NCBI GenBank assembly: GCA_903823545.1
Contig: CAIJTL010000462.1
Location: 1-15,135 of the forward strand
Direction: 5' to 3'
Length of the DNA stretch: 15,135 bases
Source: an uncultured Planctomycetaceae bacterium
GTDB taxonomy: Bacteria; Planctomycetota; Planctomycetia; Planctomycetales; Planctomycetaceae
The notes below the pieces were generated by a model. That model worked only from the letters and a program-made list of their open reading frames with translations, ran no database searches and was not told the origin of the DNA. The position numbers were made by a program, and so were the translations under genes. Shown here in pieces: positions 15,029 to 15,135 of this stretch; the first letter of the stretch is position 1; each line of letters starts with the position of its first letter.

Positions 15029-15135
15029 GTGAACGACGAGAGACCCACATTGTTCCAATCAGCCACCTACGTTCCGTCAGTCGCGCAAATAACCACGACG
15101 ACCACATTACAAGATGAACTTGCTCAAGTCTTCAT
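15029..15135 (+). CDS. Partial gene cut by the window end, unknown product
   Basis: From GTG 15029 the frame is open for 35 codons to the last base (start VNDERPTLFQSATYVPSV). AGGA lies about 9 bases upstream, overlapping the end of the preceding gene, and the gap from that gene's stop is only 4 bases, as in an operon. The product is not recognisable from this fragment, and an open frame this short could be chance. Confidence 0.4.
   Translation, partial: MNDERPTLFQSATYVPSVAQITTTTTLQDELAQVF

Overview
The window looks like chromosomal DNA from a planctomycete, probably a marine or freshwater Pirellula/Rubinisphaera-type relative. The main evidence is a giant secreted protein with the planctomycete N-terminal LEPRxLL motif, a GEVEDY domain, hemolysin-type calcium-binding repeats and a C-terminal tail of a kind I recall from other planctomycete giant proteins. 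A Flp/TadE-like pilin, a Uma2-family protein, weak or absent Shine-Dalgarno sites at several starts, and long loosely packed intergenic DNA fit this. No phage, conjugation, CRISPR, rRNA or tRNA signal was seen.

Layout. (1) 43-417, minus: a small pilin-like secreted protein, followed by about 870 bases without a convincing gene. (2) 1288-4645, minus: a three-gene run transcribed VTC-domain protein (polyphosphate-polymerase-like) > DUF4956 membrane protein > CotH-kinase-like lipoprotein. A palindromic GTAG-headed repeat sits between the first two genes and supplies the stop codon of the VTC gene. (3) 4964-11008, plus: a giant multidomain surface or secreted protein, divergent from the VTC operon. 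In order it has LEPRxLL, an HExxHxxGxxH metalloprotease, a PKD domain, seven propeller-like repeats, a cadherin/Big-like domain, GEVEDY, a GH114-like TIM barrel, CARDB, RTX repeats, three 61-residue repeats, RTX again and a conserved tail. (4) 11040-13568, minus: a protein with two zinc-binding motifs, one transmembrane helix and a long helical region, convergent with the giant gene. (5) 13965 to the end, plus: a Uma2-family protein with an eroded PD-(D/E)xK site, an unrecognised 131-residue protein and a probable third gene cut by the window edge.

How the genes may work together. The VTC/DUF4956/CotH set is a recurring bacterial neighbourhood and reads as one operon. It pairs a cytoplasmic polyphosphate-polymerase fold, a membrane protein and an exported kinase-like lipoprotein. 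The giant extracellular protein is fired from the same intergenic region in the opposite direction, so a link between the exported kinase and this surface protein is possible but only inferred. The two GTAG-headed inverted repeats look like a REP/BIME family, implying a RAYT-type transposase elsewhere in the genome.
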